Source: Bacillus sp. 522_BSPC (GTDB taxonomy: Bacteria > Bacillota > Bacilli > Bacillales > Cytobacillaceae). From it: 32,652 nt of DNA. Shown piece by piece: positions 18,607-27,481 of this stretch (within the stretch, counting starts at the first letter, position 1; each line of letters begins with the position of its first letter). Both the position numbers and the translations under genes were made by a program. The stretch is from the NCBI RefSeq assembly GCF_001076885.1, contig NZ_JVDT01000236.1, forward strand, positions 1-32,652, read 5' to 3'. The notes beneath the pieces were generated by a model, which saw only the letters and a list, made by a program, of their open reading frames with translations, ran no database searches and was not told the origin of the DNA.

Positions 18607-19410
18607 TCATTTAGATTTCTTAACAATAGTCATCGCATGGCTACCTAAAGAAGAATAACTTTCAAAAAATAAATCAGCATTATATGTCGTTTGCCCCTTT
18701 AAAGGATCCATTACAAACACTTCTTTATCGTTATATCCGTTTAATACAACAGAATGTAAATTAATAAGAGCATTAAAAATTTCCTCTGTTTCATGTAAGT
18801 ACCAGGAATATTCTATTTTTGGAGGACTTAAATCTCGGGTCATCCATACGACAACGGGAATACCTTGATCTACATACTCCATAATTGTTTCTCTTGAACT
18901 ACCGCTAATATCCTTCGCCAAATCTTCCCCACCAACTTCTGTGATATAGCGGTTTGCTGCTTCCACAATAGGTGGAGCAAATGTAAAAAAGCCATTATTA
19001 TCTCTCGGATCTCCAGCATATGCTGCATATGGATTGGAACCGTATAATTTATTATTTGTCCTATGAAAAGGTTGCTTAGGTAAGTATTTATCAGACATCT
19101 CCGTTTTAGTGACATCATAATTATAAAAGGTAAGAAGAGATGTAACGGACGTTATTTCACATCCATTTGGCAATTCAGGTATTTGCAGAATAGTATCAAC
19201 TGGTAAAAATACTTCAGCTTTCTCATTATTTTTATCATCTATTTTTAGAGGATCATTCTTATCATTTTTTTTGTTAAAGTAATGCTCTTCAGTTGATTTT
19301 ACTAAAGTACTTTTTGCGTCATCCACAATAAATACAAGAATATAGAATTCTATTAAAATGATTAAGACTAAAGAAATTAAAGCTATTTTCTTCTTCAAGC
19401 TACATTTCAT
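18607..19410 (-). CDS. C39-like family cysteine peptidase, membrane-anchored
   Basis: A 267-residue protein with an N-terminal membrane anchor (~9-29) and a papain-like C39 domain outside. The predicted active-site Cys84 is in ELPNGCEITS, the His in INLHSVVLNGY, and an Asp in VFVMDPLKG. This is the YvpB-like subgroup, not the bacteriocin-processing transporters, since no ABC domain is attached. The substrate is unknown. The start is uncertain: AAAAGGA directly abuts the ATG, and a TTG four codons later is an alternative. It lies in the copper block, but nothing in it binds copper obviously. Confidence 0.8.
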   Translation of the reverse strand: MKCSLKKKIALISLVLIILIEFYILVFIVDDAKSTLVKSTEEHYFNKKNDKNDPLKIDDKNNEKAEVFLPVDTILQIPELPNGCEITSVTSLLTFYNYDVTKTEMSDKYLPKQPFHRTNNKLYGSNPYAAYAGDPRDNNGFFTFAPPIVEAANRYITEVGGEDLAKDISGSSRETIMEYVDQGIPVVVWMTRDLSPPKIEYSWYLHETEEIFNALINLHSVVLNGYNDKEVFVMDPLKGQTTYNADLFFESYSSLGSHAMTIVKKSK

Positions 19411-19520
19411 TCCTTTTAGAAAAAGTAAAGGTTATTTAAAACTATTCACTCGTTTTAAAGTACATTTGATTTGCTAATACATATTTACAAACACTGTATC
19501 CTCTTTTGAGAAGATAATTT

Positions 19521-20132
19521 TTATGGACGTACAAATATTTGTTTCATAATAGATTTCATTAAAGGTATATTTTCTTCAACTTTAAGACCTGATTGTTCGA
19601 TTGTTTTAAGTGTTTCTCTATTTATGTTAGCTCCCCAAAGTCGCACTGTTAAAGGGTTCAACATATCCATTACTAAACCTACTAACTTATTTTCACTCCT
19701 CATATGCTCTAACATTAAGATACGACCAGTTGGTTTACATACCCTTTTTAACTCCTTCAAACCAATCATCGGGTCTGGTACGGAACAAAATACACAAGTA
19801 GAGACAATAGAATCAAACGTATTATCAGGGTATGGTAAAGATTGTATATCCGCTTCCACTAATTCTATCGGAAACAAAAAATCTCCTTTTGATACTTTTT
19901 CCCTAGCGTATTTTAACATCCCATTACTAAAATCAACACCTGTTAAGGACTGAATATTATTAGGATAATAATATAAATTGGCACCGGTACCTATTCCTAC
20001 TTCAAGTACTTTTCCAGATACATTTGATAGTAAATTAAACCGCCATTCTTCTTTAATCATTTTATCCATTACATCATATATACCGGAGATCCTATTGTAT
20101 CGTTTTTTAATTACATCATCTTTATCCAACAA
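19521..20132 (-). CDS. Class I SAM-dependent methyltransferase (UbiE-like)
   Basis: A 203-residue cytoplasmic methyltransferase. Motif I is VLEVGIGTGANLYYY (42-56), followed by GVDFSNGML, EADIQSLPYPDNTFDSIVS and LKRVCKPTGRILMLEHM, the layout of the methyltransferase-11/UbiE group. Neighbouring genes do not suggest quinone synthesis. Translation begins at TTG behind GGGTGA. It is the last gene before the IS21-family insertion, so any further upstream partner was separated by the transposon. Confidence 0.82.
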   Translation of the reverse strand: MLDKDDVIKKRYNRISGIYDVMDKMIKEEWRFNLLSNVSGKVLEVGIGTGANLYYYPNNIQSLTGVDFSNGMLKYAREKVSKGDFLFPIELVEADIQSLPYPDNTFDSIVSTCVFCSVPDPMIGLKELKRVCKPTGRILMLEHMRSENKLVGLVMDMLNPLTVRLWGANINRETLKTIEQSGLKVEENIPLMKSIMKQIFVRP

Positions 20133-20246
20133 TGTTCACCCAATTCTATTTTTAGACTTAAAAATAGTTTCCCACATTAATATGAAAAAACAATGAATTT
20201 TCATCTATAAAATTCAGCTGATATCAATTTTTTTTATAAAAATAGC

Positions 20247-20253
20247 CCCTATT
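20247..20253. repeat. Left half of split repeat copy 2, with target duplication
   Basis: CTATT (20249-20253) is duplicated at 27910-27914, giving a 5-bp target-site duplication for the IS21-family element. Removing the element restores AAAAATAG-CCC-CTATTTTT, an 8-bp-stem hairpin, and the second copy of the 25-bp repeat at 11863-11887. Confidence 0.8.
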
Positions 20254-20376
20254 TGTAACTGCTAAACTATAATCAACAGTTTCTGCTAAATAAGATTGAA
20301 CATTTTTTACCAAAATATTCCTCAGCTGAGATATGATAGATTTACTATCGTTTGTTATAGCTGGAGGGTAAGAAAG

Positions 20377-21129
20377 GTGGAAAAGTTACTATTGTTTGTG
20401 GAAATACATCAATTAAAGAAACAGGGATTTAAAGTAGCAGCCATTGCAAAAAAATTAGAGATTTCTAGAAACACCGTTTATAAATACTTAGATATGAATC
20501 TAGAAGAAGCATCAGATTGGATTACATCTCTAGGAAGTAGGAGGAAAAAGTTAGACCAGTATCACGATGATATTCTAAGCTGGTTGAAGGAACATCCTGA
20601 TCTCTCCTCTGCACAAGTGGAGGATTGGTTAAAAGAGCATTACCCAACATTGGATGTTGGAGGTAGTACCGTTCGCTTGTATGTTAGTCAGTTAAGAGAT
20701 ATCTATCATATACCTAAAGTTGTACGTATTCGATCACATGAGGCTGTAGAGGAATTACCAAAGGGCCAACAAGTTCAAGTAGATTGGGGAGAAATTACTG
20801 TTAAAAATTCAGAAAAGAAAGATATTAAGTTATACTTTATCACCTTTGTCCTCTCTCATTCTCGTTATAAGTATGTGGAATGGTTAGATCGTCCTTTTAC
20901 AACGAGGGATACGATAAGATGCCACGAAAAAGCGTTTCAGTTTTTTGGAGGAATGCCGGAGGAAATTGTTTATGACCAAGACCATCTCATAACTGTAAGT
21001 GAGAATGCAGGTGACATTATTTTAACCAGTGAATTTCAGGCATACAAACAAGATCGAGGATTTCGAATTTACTTATGTAGAAAGGCAGATCCCCAGAGCA
21101 AAGGTTATGTTAAGACTTCCGTTATGTAA
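20377..21129 (+). pseudogene. istA: IS21 transposase IstA, 5' fragment
   Basis: The N-terminal half of IstA, starting at GTG 8 bases after GGAGGG. It holds an HTH (FKVAAIAKKLEISRNTVYKYL), a second DNA-binding segment, and the first two catalytic Asp of the DDE domain (QVDWGEI, VYDQDH). The gene is cut in ADPQSKG; the last residues YVKTSVM and the stop come from the RIT element end. The third catalytic residue, the Glu expected in the KGKVE-type continuation, is lost. The 3' part resumes at about 26085. Confidence 0.88.
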
Positions 21130-21188
21130 AGATTGACCCCCAAACATGGTGTTAACAACGAAAGCCTTAACATTATTTCTTTACATAA
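21104..21188. repeat. Left end recombination repeats of the RIT element
   Basis: GTTATGTTAAGA (21104) and GTTATGTAAAGA (21121) are direct copies 17 bp apart; an inverted copy TCTTTACATAA ends at 21188, directly beside the stop of the third recombinase gene. The right end mirrors this arrangement. These are likely core and arm-type recombinase binding sites. Confidence 0.75.
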
Positions 21189-22211
21189 TTATCTGCGATT
21201 GAAACTCTTAAGCCAGTCTTTCAGATTTGAATCATTATCCCAAATGGCTTCTTCTGAAGGCACGATTTCCTTGCTTGCTGCCTCGATGGCTAGTCTTTTA
21301 TGCATTGCATCCGCCCTTGCATACATTTCTGTCGTTTTCACGCTTACATGTCCAAGTAAATCTCGGATATAAATTAAATCCACACCCGATTCGACTAACC
21401 CCATAGCGGTTGTGTGTCGCATTTTATGCGGACTGAAGTCTGCAGAAATCATATCTGGGGCAATTCTTCGTGCCATTTTTGTATATTTTCCTACGATATA
21501 ATTAATTCCTTGTCTAGTGAAAGGTTCATTCATGTGATTTTTAAACAGCCATTCACCTAGTTTCTCTGGTTTGTCGTATCTTTTTTGAACTAGATATTTA
21601 TGAATAAAAGGGATTGTATTGCGCATTAGCGGTACATATCTACTTTTTTGCCCTTTCCCGTGAACCAATAGTGTGAAGGGCTCCTGTAACGACAGATCTT
21701 TTATCCGGATTTTTATTAATTCACTGACACGGATTCCAGTTGTATACAGAAGGGATAAAATAAGGTAATCCCGCAACCCATTCTGCCGACTTAAATCTAC
21801 TTGTTCGATTAATAACGCTACGCCATCAGTTTTAAGATAAGAAATTTCCTTTTGTGGTGCCTTCTTGACCGGTATGCCAAGAATTTTTTGGTATTCATCT
21901 AAGTGTTCAGGAAATTCGTACATAAGGAAGCGAATGAAGCTGTTTAGGGCTGCCTGCCTTTGGTTTCTAGTCGATATTCCGTTTGATCGTGTTACCTGAA
22001 GCCAGTTCAGGTAATCAACCACATTATTGCGAGTAAGGTCAGATACATCTACCTTATCGGCAGAAATTCGATGTTCATCCTGCATATATGTTAGGAAAAG
22101 GATAAAGGAATATCTGTACGAATCAATCGTCTGAGGGGTGCTTCCACAATTGTTCGGAAGGTAACCCGTAAAATATTTGTTCAAATATAAGGCGAAATTG
22201 GTTTTTTTCAT
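21189..22211 (-). CDS. Tyrosine recombinase, third of the RIT trio (RitC)
   Basis: A 340-residue phage-integrase-family recombinase with a SAM-like N-terminal domain and an intact catalytic set: Arg in TTGIRVSELIKI, HKMRHTTA box, GHVSVKTTEMY with His and nucleophile Tyr. It is the most XerC/D-like of the three. The ATG at 22211, behind GGGAGGG, overlaps the previous stop (ATGA); a longer start at 22229 has no better site. All three recombinases are thought to be needed for RIT movement, though this has little experimental support. Confidence 0.88.
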   Translation of the reverse strand: MKKTNFALYLNKYFTGYLPNNCGSTPQTIDSYRYSFILFLTYMQDEHRISADKVDVSDLTRNNVVDYLNWLQVTRSNGISTRNQRQAALNSFIRFLMYEFPEHLDEYQKILGIPVKKAPQKEISYLKTDGVALLIEQVDLSRQNGLRDYLILSLLYTTGIRVSELIKIRIKDLSLQEPFTLLVHGKGQKSRYVPLMRNTIPFIHKYLVQKRYDKPEKLGEWLFKNHMNEPFTRQGINYIVGKYTKMARRIAPDMISADFSPHKMRHTTAMGLVESGVDLIYIRDLLGHVSVKTTEMYARADAMHKRLAIEAASKEIVPSEEAIWDNDSNLKDWLKSFNRR

Positions 22212-23173
22212 AACGTGGTTCCCTCCCAAAACACTCTATCTAGTTTTGATTTAAACTTTTCCTCGATATATGGATAAATACCCATGGTTAGCCTGATATA
22301 ACGTTCTGTTGCAAATATTGTTTTATGCCCCAAATATGTGGACAGGATTGGAAGAGCGACATACATATCCATGCCAGCATCAACCATCTTCTTGAATGAA
22401 TATACGGCCATGGTATGCCTCCAGTCGTGGATTCTAGGCCCCTTCCCTCCCCCAAGATAGGGAATTCCAGCCTGCCGGAGGAATAACCTGTGCGCCTCAT
22501 ATATGGCATCCCCACTCATTCTACCTCCGGTGGAAGTGGTGAAAATATAGTCTTTGTCATCCAGCAAGTAAAAGCACTTTTCCGCAAATTGTTTCACGAG
22601 CACCCTTAGGTCTTCCCCCAATACGATATAGCGCTCGCAATCATTTTTGGTTTCAAACAGCTTGACAATCCCATTCTCCAAATCCACATCCTGTTTTCGT
22701 ATCCCCAGAGTCTCATTGATTCTTGTACCGCAACAATACAACAGGCGGAATAAGACAGGGTATTGGATTGCGGCCTTTCGGTTTCGGGAAGATTCGTAGG
22801 TATCCACTGCGTGGAAATACCTTCTTATTTCATCCTCGGTATAAATATAGGGTTGGAATTCCGTCGGTTTAAATTTGATATCCTTGGTAACATATACATT
22901 GTAGCCCTTCTGAAAGAGGAACATAAGAAAATGCTTGACTCCATTAATCCGAGAATAATGTGTAGTTGTGGCTTCAGCATCTTTTTTTTGTAGCCACCTT
23001 GCCGCATCTTCTGTAGTGAATATAGGTTCTTTAATCCCTAGTCGGATGCAGAAACTGTCAAAATGACGTAGATGGGTACAAAAACTAATAGCCTTATAGC
23101 CCGAAGCCACTTTATATTCAAGATAGGCATTCATTTCATCGGCAAATACAGAGTGGAATACTGGTGTGTTCAT
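22208..23173 (-). CDS. Tyrosine recombinase, second of the RIT trio (RitB)
   Basis: A 321-residue tyrosine recombinase. The catalytic residues are present: Arg in CCGTRINETLGI, box HDWRHTMAV, and GHKTIFATERY with the Tyr nucleophile. The N-terminal domain (VFADEMNAYLEYKVASGYK) differs from that of the other two. Its ATG immediately follows the first recombinase stop (TGAATG) and uses GGGAGGTG inside the end of that gene, indicating coupled translation. It overlaps the third gene by four bases. Confidence 0.88.
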   Translation of the reverse strand: MNTPVFHSVFADEMNAYLEYKVASGYKAISFCTHLRHFDSFCIRLGIKEPIFTTEDAARWLQKKDAEATTTHYSRINGVKHFLMFLFQKGYNVYVTKDIKFKPTEFQPYIYTEDEIRRYFHAVDTYESSRNRKAAIQYPVLFRLLYCCGTRINETLGIRKQDVDLENGIVKLFETKNDCERYIVLGEDLRVLVKQFAEKCFYLLDDKDYIFTTSTGGRMSGDAIYEAHRLFLRQAGIPYLGGGKGPRIHDWRHTMAVYSFKKMVDAGMDMYVALPILSTYLGHKTIFATERYIRLTMGIYPYIEEKFKSKLDRVFWEGTTL

Positions 23174-24412
23174 TCATTGCACCTCCCATCTAAAATGTGC
23201 TGAATGCAGTTCGGGCATGGGAAGGGGGCATTGCTTCAGTTTCTTTACATCGACGGCTAGATAAATTTTGGTTGTTTCTGTATTTTGATGCCCCATGACG
23301 GTACTAATGACGGGCATGGATACGTTTCTTTTTAGCATGTTGGTCGCAAGACTATGCCGCAAGGAATGGGCACCATGCTTCTTTGCCTTCCAATTTTTAA
23401 TGTTCGCCTTGCCCATATACTTTGAAACAATGGAGTGGACGGTCGGTGGGGAAAGCGGCTGTCCTTTTTTGACAGTATCAGCGGCTACAATAATTTCTTC
23501 AGCGTTCGTTTTCGGGCGACCATGCTTTAGATAATCGATGATGGCATTTCCGACTGATGAAAGAAGAGGGTATTCTACCGGTATATCAGTCTTGCTTTGG
23601 TTAAAACTAATGACATTATTATCCCAGTCAATCTGAGTGAACCGGAAGCTTACGATATCCTTTGTACGCCAGCCATATTCCGCAGCTAAAAGTAAAATAA
23701 GGTAATCCCTTTTTCCGATCGAAGATGAACGCTCCACGGAAGCAATCACGCTGCTTATTTCTTGTTCTTCGTATGTTGTGGGGATTTTACAATGTTTTTT
23801 ATAATTATCAGCGAGAACAAAAATGGAACAGTCCTTTTTTGTCAGTCCGTTATCGTAAGCATGTCGTAGAAAAATCCGTAAAGTTGATCCGCTGTTATGC
23901 CTTGAGGCAGGGGAGTAATCCATAGATTTGAAAAAGTTTTCTACTATGTCTACATTCAATTCTTCCAGGACCAATGAACGCCCGTTGAGGAACATATGAA
24001 ATTCATACAAATACTGTTTCTTATTTCTTATCGTTTCATCGGATAGATGCAGGACGTTACTAGCATATGAAAGATATGATTCTATGATTTTACCAATTTC
24101 ACCATCAAAAATTCGTTCAACACGAGGGGTGCGGAATTCAAAATCTCCATCTTTTTGGTAAGAAATCAACATTCGCACTGCCCTGAGTCTTACCCGATCC
24201 TTTTTGTTTACAATTTTCGTTAGGATATGATCCCCAAAAACCTCATCACAGTATGCAAAGCCGATAGACTCGGAGAAATCCGTGTGTTGATGTTCTTTCA
24301 TCCATTGTTGTAGCCTATCCCATTCCGTTTTGATTTTCAGGTAATGCATACCGCCGTATTCACGGCTAATTAATTCATCTTGGCACAAGGAAACGAGCTT
24401 TTTAAAATCCAT
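23174..24412 (-). CDS. Tyrosine recombinase, first of the RIT trio (RitA)
   Basis: A 412-residue recombinase, the longest of the three because of an extended N-terminal region. Catalytic residues: Arg in EYGWRTKDIVSF, box HSLRHSLAT, and GHQNTETTKIYL with the Tyr. The start ATG at 24412 lies 7 bases after AGGAGG. That ribosome site falls in the 10-base loop of a small hairpin, CCAAAC/GTTTGG (24415-24436), a possible translational control point for the whole operon. No promoter was confidently placed between the start and the right-end repeats. Confidence 0.88.
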   Translation of the reverse strand: MDFKKLVSLCQDELISREYGGMHYLKIKTEWDRLQQWMKEHQHTDFSESIGFAYCDEVFGDHILTKIVNKKDRVRLRAVRMLISYQKDGDFEFRTPRVERIFDGEIGKIIESYLSYASNVLHLSDETIRNKKQYLYEFHMFLNGRSLVLEELNVDIVENFFKSMDYSPASRHNSGSTLRIFLRHAYDNGLTKKDCSIFVLADNYKKHCKIPTTYEEQEISSVIASVERSSSIGKRDYLILLLAAEYGWRTKDIVSFRFTQIDWDNNVISFNQSKTDIPVEYPLLSSVGNAIIDYLKHGRPKTNAEEIIVAADTVKKGQPLSPPTVHSIVSKYMGKANIKNWKAKKHGAHSLRHSLATNMLKRNVSMPVISTVMGHQNTETTKIYLAVDVKKLKQCPLPMPELHSAHFRWEVQ

Positions 24413-24460
24413 AACCAAACCTCCTAAAATGTTTGGTTACTTCGTAACACAGATGATTTA

Positions 24461-24543
24461 TTATGTAAAGAAATAGGCATTAAGTATAGGGATATCCTTG
24501 AAAAGAAGCCTATTTCTTTACATAACAAAAATCTTAACATAAC
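24461..24543. repeat. Right end recombination repeats of the RIT element
   Basis: TTATGTAAAGAAATAGGC (24461-24478) is inverted perfectly at 24508-24525, and an outer TCTTAACATAAC (24532-24543) repeats the motif in direct order 17 bp further out. The order is the mirror image of the left end: inner inverted copy, then two outer direct copies. Confidence 0.75.
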
Positions 24544-25312
24544 CCTTGCTACGGGGATCAAAAGGAGCTGTGTGCGTTAAGGTAATTCCCAATTGTGCGC
24601 ATGCATATTGAAGTGTTTCAGATCGATAGATCTTACCATTGTCCGTATAGATGATAGTGGGCTTTCCTCTACGTATTAAAGCTTCTTTTGTTACTATTCT
24701 TAAACCATCGAATTTTTCCGTTGAAAAAAATTGTGCATATGGAACGATTCTAGAACAGTCATCGATATATGCTATAAGAAAGGTTTTCTTTCTTTTTCCG
24801 TCCATTGGCACATAAGGACCATGAGATAAATCCCCCTGCCAAAGGACATTTACCTTTTCATGAGCGAATCTTTTTCTTTCAGGAATGGCTAAAATTTGTT
24901 TTCCTGATAGGTTGTGTTTTTTCAATAATCGATTTATAGTAGAGTAAGATATTTGCTTTTGTTGAATCTCTCCACGCTTGATTAGTTGTTCGTAGAAAAC
25001 ACTAACAGGCATGTGGGGAGATTTTCTTCTTATTTCTAAAATATGATCCTGATCATCAGGAGACAGTCTTCTGGAGTTTCCTCGATCTCCTCGTTTCTTT
25101 GGTTTTAATGCTTCAAAACCATTTCTCCGATAATGAAGTAACCATTCTTTGATTGTTTTTTCGGCAATCTTTCGCTCTCCATAATAAGGCATAGAATGAA
25201 TTTTTCCATCTAGTCCTTGAAAATACTCCTTTGAATCTACTTGCCCATTTAAAAGAGGGGCAATCAGGCCATACCGAAATAAAGCCACTTGTTCACGTTC
25301 TTTTTCAGTCAT
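24518..25312 (-). pseudogene. DDE transposase of a second insertion sequence, 3'-truncated
   Basis: A 264-residue reading frame: N-terminal helix-turn-helix domains (~1-130, including KTIKEWLLHYRRNGFEALKP), then an rve-type integrase core with catalytic Asp in WQGDLSHGP and YTDNGKIY. The chain is broken at FDPRSKG; the last residues YVKIFVM and the stop belong to the RIT end. The catalytic Glu expected three residues later is therefore missing, so the protein is inactive. The start is supported by AAAGGAGG. It resembles Mu/IS481-like integrases that travel with DUF6431 proteins; I cannot name the IS. Confidence 0.82.
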
Positions 25313-26084
25313 GGAATTTCCTCCTTTTGATTAGAAGGACAACCGGTTATCCATATATCCATTCTACTTTTTTCGATATTTTCTGACTATGAAAAAGGTA
25401 TGTGGGGAGGCTATTATTTTTTATTGTCACCAAATATGGTAGAATTAATTTGCCATAAAGTATTTTGATAAGTGACCCCAGGACCTTCGCAAGAAGGTTG
25501 ATTCGCCAAAATCGAGGATCATTTTCAAGTATTTTATGGTTTCTTTATTTTTATCTGGGGACATCCCCCCTTTGAAACCAATATCAATAAAGAAACTGTG
25601 TATCCACTGTAATTTTCTACTGAAGCGAATTAGATAAAACCTTAATAATTGTCGACTGCCGTTAGATTTTTTCTTCTCTATAAATTGTTTGATCCGGTTT
25701 AAAACCGTTTGAATGGTATGTTGAAAATAAGAGATCAAAAGGTCTGGGAGAATGGAAAAACTCACTCTACACCCGAGACATTTTAGCCGACATATAGGAA
25801 TCCTTAAAGTTCTATCCTCCGAGATTCCATACCTCCAATAATAGCCATTTCTTTCAAGGTTCCCTTGGGATACACACTTACAATTTGGACAAGTATTGAA
25901 TGTTGGAAATGCATTCGATTTCCCCCTTGCCGCATATTCCTCCAAACTTATTCCGAAATCATGAGAAATGATCATAAAAAAACTCCTCCCTTTGAATATG
26001 CAAAAAATTTAGCATATTACTTAGGAGAAGTATAGATAGTAGTCTGTAAGAATTTGAAAAATATAACTGCAATTTAGAGGAATT
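24545..26084 (-). mobile_element. Remnant of second insertion sequence inside istA
   Basis: Minus-strand segment with a DUF6431 gene followed by the truncated DDE transposase. Its left side ends at the RIT junction; its right side must end near 26070-26090, where istA resumes. I could not identify terminal repeats or a target duplication, because the other end has been deleted. An AATATGC/GCATATT inverted pair (25995-26018) lies just upstream of the DUF6431 gene and may be part of its promoter or end. Confidence 0.65.
25445..25975 (-). CDS. DUF6431 zinc-ribbon transposon accessory protein
   Basis: A 176-residue protein with a zinc-ribbon-like cysteine pattern: CPNC near residue 33 and CLGC near residue 69, separated by a GYYWRYG segment, and then FSILPDLLISYFQHTIQ, which fits the DUF6431 family. 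Members are encoded next to DDE transposases and are assumed to assist transposition; their function is not known. GGGAGGAG precedes the ATG by 8 bases. The gene appears intact, but its partner transposase, 132 bp downstream, is truncated. Confidence 0.7.
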   Translation of the reverse strand: MIISHDFGISLEEYAARGKSNAFPTFNTCPNCKCVSQGNLERNGYYWRYGISEDRTLRIPICRLKCLGCRVSFSILPDLLISYFQHTIQTVLNRIKQFIEKKKSNGSRQLLRFYLIRFSRKLQWIHSFFIDIGFKGGMSPDKNKETIKYLKMILDFGESTFLRRSWGHLSKYFMAN

Positions 26085-26087
26085 AAT

Positions 26088-26684
26088 GTGACAGTTTACA
26101 ACAATGTCATAAAATATAAATCTAATCGTTATTCTCTACCCTTGGGGACTTATCGTCCAAGGGGAGAGAATACGGTATATATAGAAATTCAAGAGCAAGA
26201 ACTTGTGATAAGAAGAGAAACGCAGGGAGAAGTCTTAGCAAGACATCCCCTATGCCATGGAAAAGGGGAATTAATTAAAAACAGACAGCATACAAGGGAT
26301 CGTTCAAAGGGAATTCAAGCTTATAAGGAAACCTTGATTCGTCAGTTTAAAGATCAGGAAAAGGCAGAAAGATTTATATATGAGATAGGAAGCCGTTATC
26401 AGAGATATATACGTGATCAGCTTCAAGTCATTCAAAGCACCATTAACCATTATCGAATAGTAGTAGACGAATCCTTAGCTGTTTGTATAAAGGACCAGTT
26501 ATGGAGTGCAAATGACCTTCGGGATGTGGCACAACATTTAACCCGGTTAAAAGAAGCAAAAGCCCCGAATCCTTCCTCGATTCAAGGAACAAAAAATAGT
26601 CATATCAACACCGCATTAAAAGCCACAGCAGCAACAAGGGAAATGGACGACTATATCAAGATACTAGGTGGTGTTTTACAATGA
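26088..26684 (+). pseudogene. istA: IS21 transposase IstA, 3' fragment
   Basis: The C-terminal part of IstA, beginning with TVYNNVIKYKSNRYSLPLGTY, the typical beta-barrel-like domain after the catalytic core. The frame is open from 26067, but sequence before about 26085 no longer looks like IstA. Compared with full-length IstA (about 490-515 residues) roughly 50 to 100 codons between SKG and this point are missing. The stop overlaps the istB start (ATGA), the normal IS21 arrangement. Confidence 0.85.
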
Positions 26685-27445
26685 CTCAAACGGTACATAA
26701 CTTACAGGAGTATTTTCGCCAAGTGAGAATGACGGAAACAGCAAATGAATTACCTGTGATACTTCGTAACGCAGAAAAAATGTCCTGGACCTATCAAGAG
26801 TTCCTGCAGGAACTTCTTATGTACGAGCTAAAGCGACGTGACGAAAAAAACATAGAAAGAAGATTAAAGTGGGCCAAGTTCCCTTATCATAAGAAATTGG
26901 ATGAATTTCATATTGAAGAACAACGATCGTTAAGTACTCGTCAACTTAACCAATTAAGGGAACTGAATTGGTTAGATCAACAATATAATTTAATTTTATT
27001 AGGACCTCAAGGTGCTGGAAAAACCCATATTTCCATTGGACTAGGAATAGAGGCCATTCAAAAGGGTTATAAAGTTACCTTTTCAACCATGGGTGAACTA
27101 GTACATCTCTTAAAAACCGAAGAATATATAAAAAAGTCTCAAAGCCAGCTTAAAAGAATTAGGGAATCAGATTTAGTTATTATTGATGATTTAATGTATA
27201 TGGCTATTGATCAACGGGAGGCTAATTTGTTCTTTCATCTAGTAAATCATTTATATGAGCGTAGTTCTATTATATTAACCTCTAATAAAGGACCTGAAGA
27301 ATGGGGTGAATTGATGGGAGACCAAGGAATTACCATGGCTATTTTGGATCGGATACTTCACCGAGTTGAAGTCATACAACTTAATGAAAATGACAGCTAC
27401 AGGCTTAAACACCGGACTGCTATTTTTGAAAATGAATCTGTTTAA
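26681..27445 (+). CDS. istB: IS21 transposition helper ATPase IstB
   Basis: A 254-residue AAA+ ATPase of the IstB/DnaC type that selects target DNA and activates IstA. It carries an N-terminal helical domain (~1-95), Walker A GPQGAGKTH (~108-116), Walker B LVIIDDLMYM (~168-177), and the sensor region SIILTSNKGPEEWGE. It is intact, but without a functional IstA it cannot move this element; it could act in trans with a related copy. It starts within the end of istA. Confidence 0.93.
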   Translation: MTQTVHNLQEYFRQVRMTETANELPVILRNAEKMSWTYQEFLQELLMYELKRRDEKNIERRLKWAKFPYHKKLDEFHIEEQRSLSTRQLNQLRELNWLDQQYNLILLGPQGAGKTHISIGLGIEAIQKGYKVTFSTMGELVHLLKTEEYIKKSQSQLKRIRESDLVIIDDLMYMAIDQREANLFFHLVNHLYERSSIILTSNKGPEEWGELMGDQGITMAILDRILHRVEVIQLNENDSYRLKHRTAIFENESV

Positions 27446-27481
27446 ATCGAAACAAAACTAGAAATTGGAGGATGAAAGAGA

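Larger units (their letters stand above)
21103..24544. mobile_element. RIT-type (recombinase-in-trio) element
   Basis: About 3.44 kb with three adjacent, overlapping tyrosine recombinase genes on the minus strand and almost nothing else. It is bounded by inverted GGTTATGTTAAGA (21103-21115) and its complement (24532-24544). Three recombinases of distinct subgroup, translationally coupled and with symmetrical ends, is the defining layout of RIT elements. Tn554 is excluded because its TnpB and TnpC have different sizes. The base composition is visibly less AT-rich than the surrounding genes. Unusually, each flank is the 5' part of a different transposase gene. Confidence 0.85.

Noticed and set aside
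21189-24412. Tn554-type transposon
   Set aside because: Three recombinases of 340, 321 and 412 residues, all with full catalytic sets, do not match the Tn554 TnpA/B/C sizes, and no resistance cargo is present.
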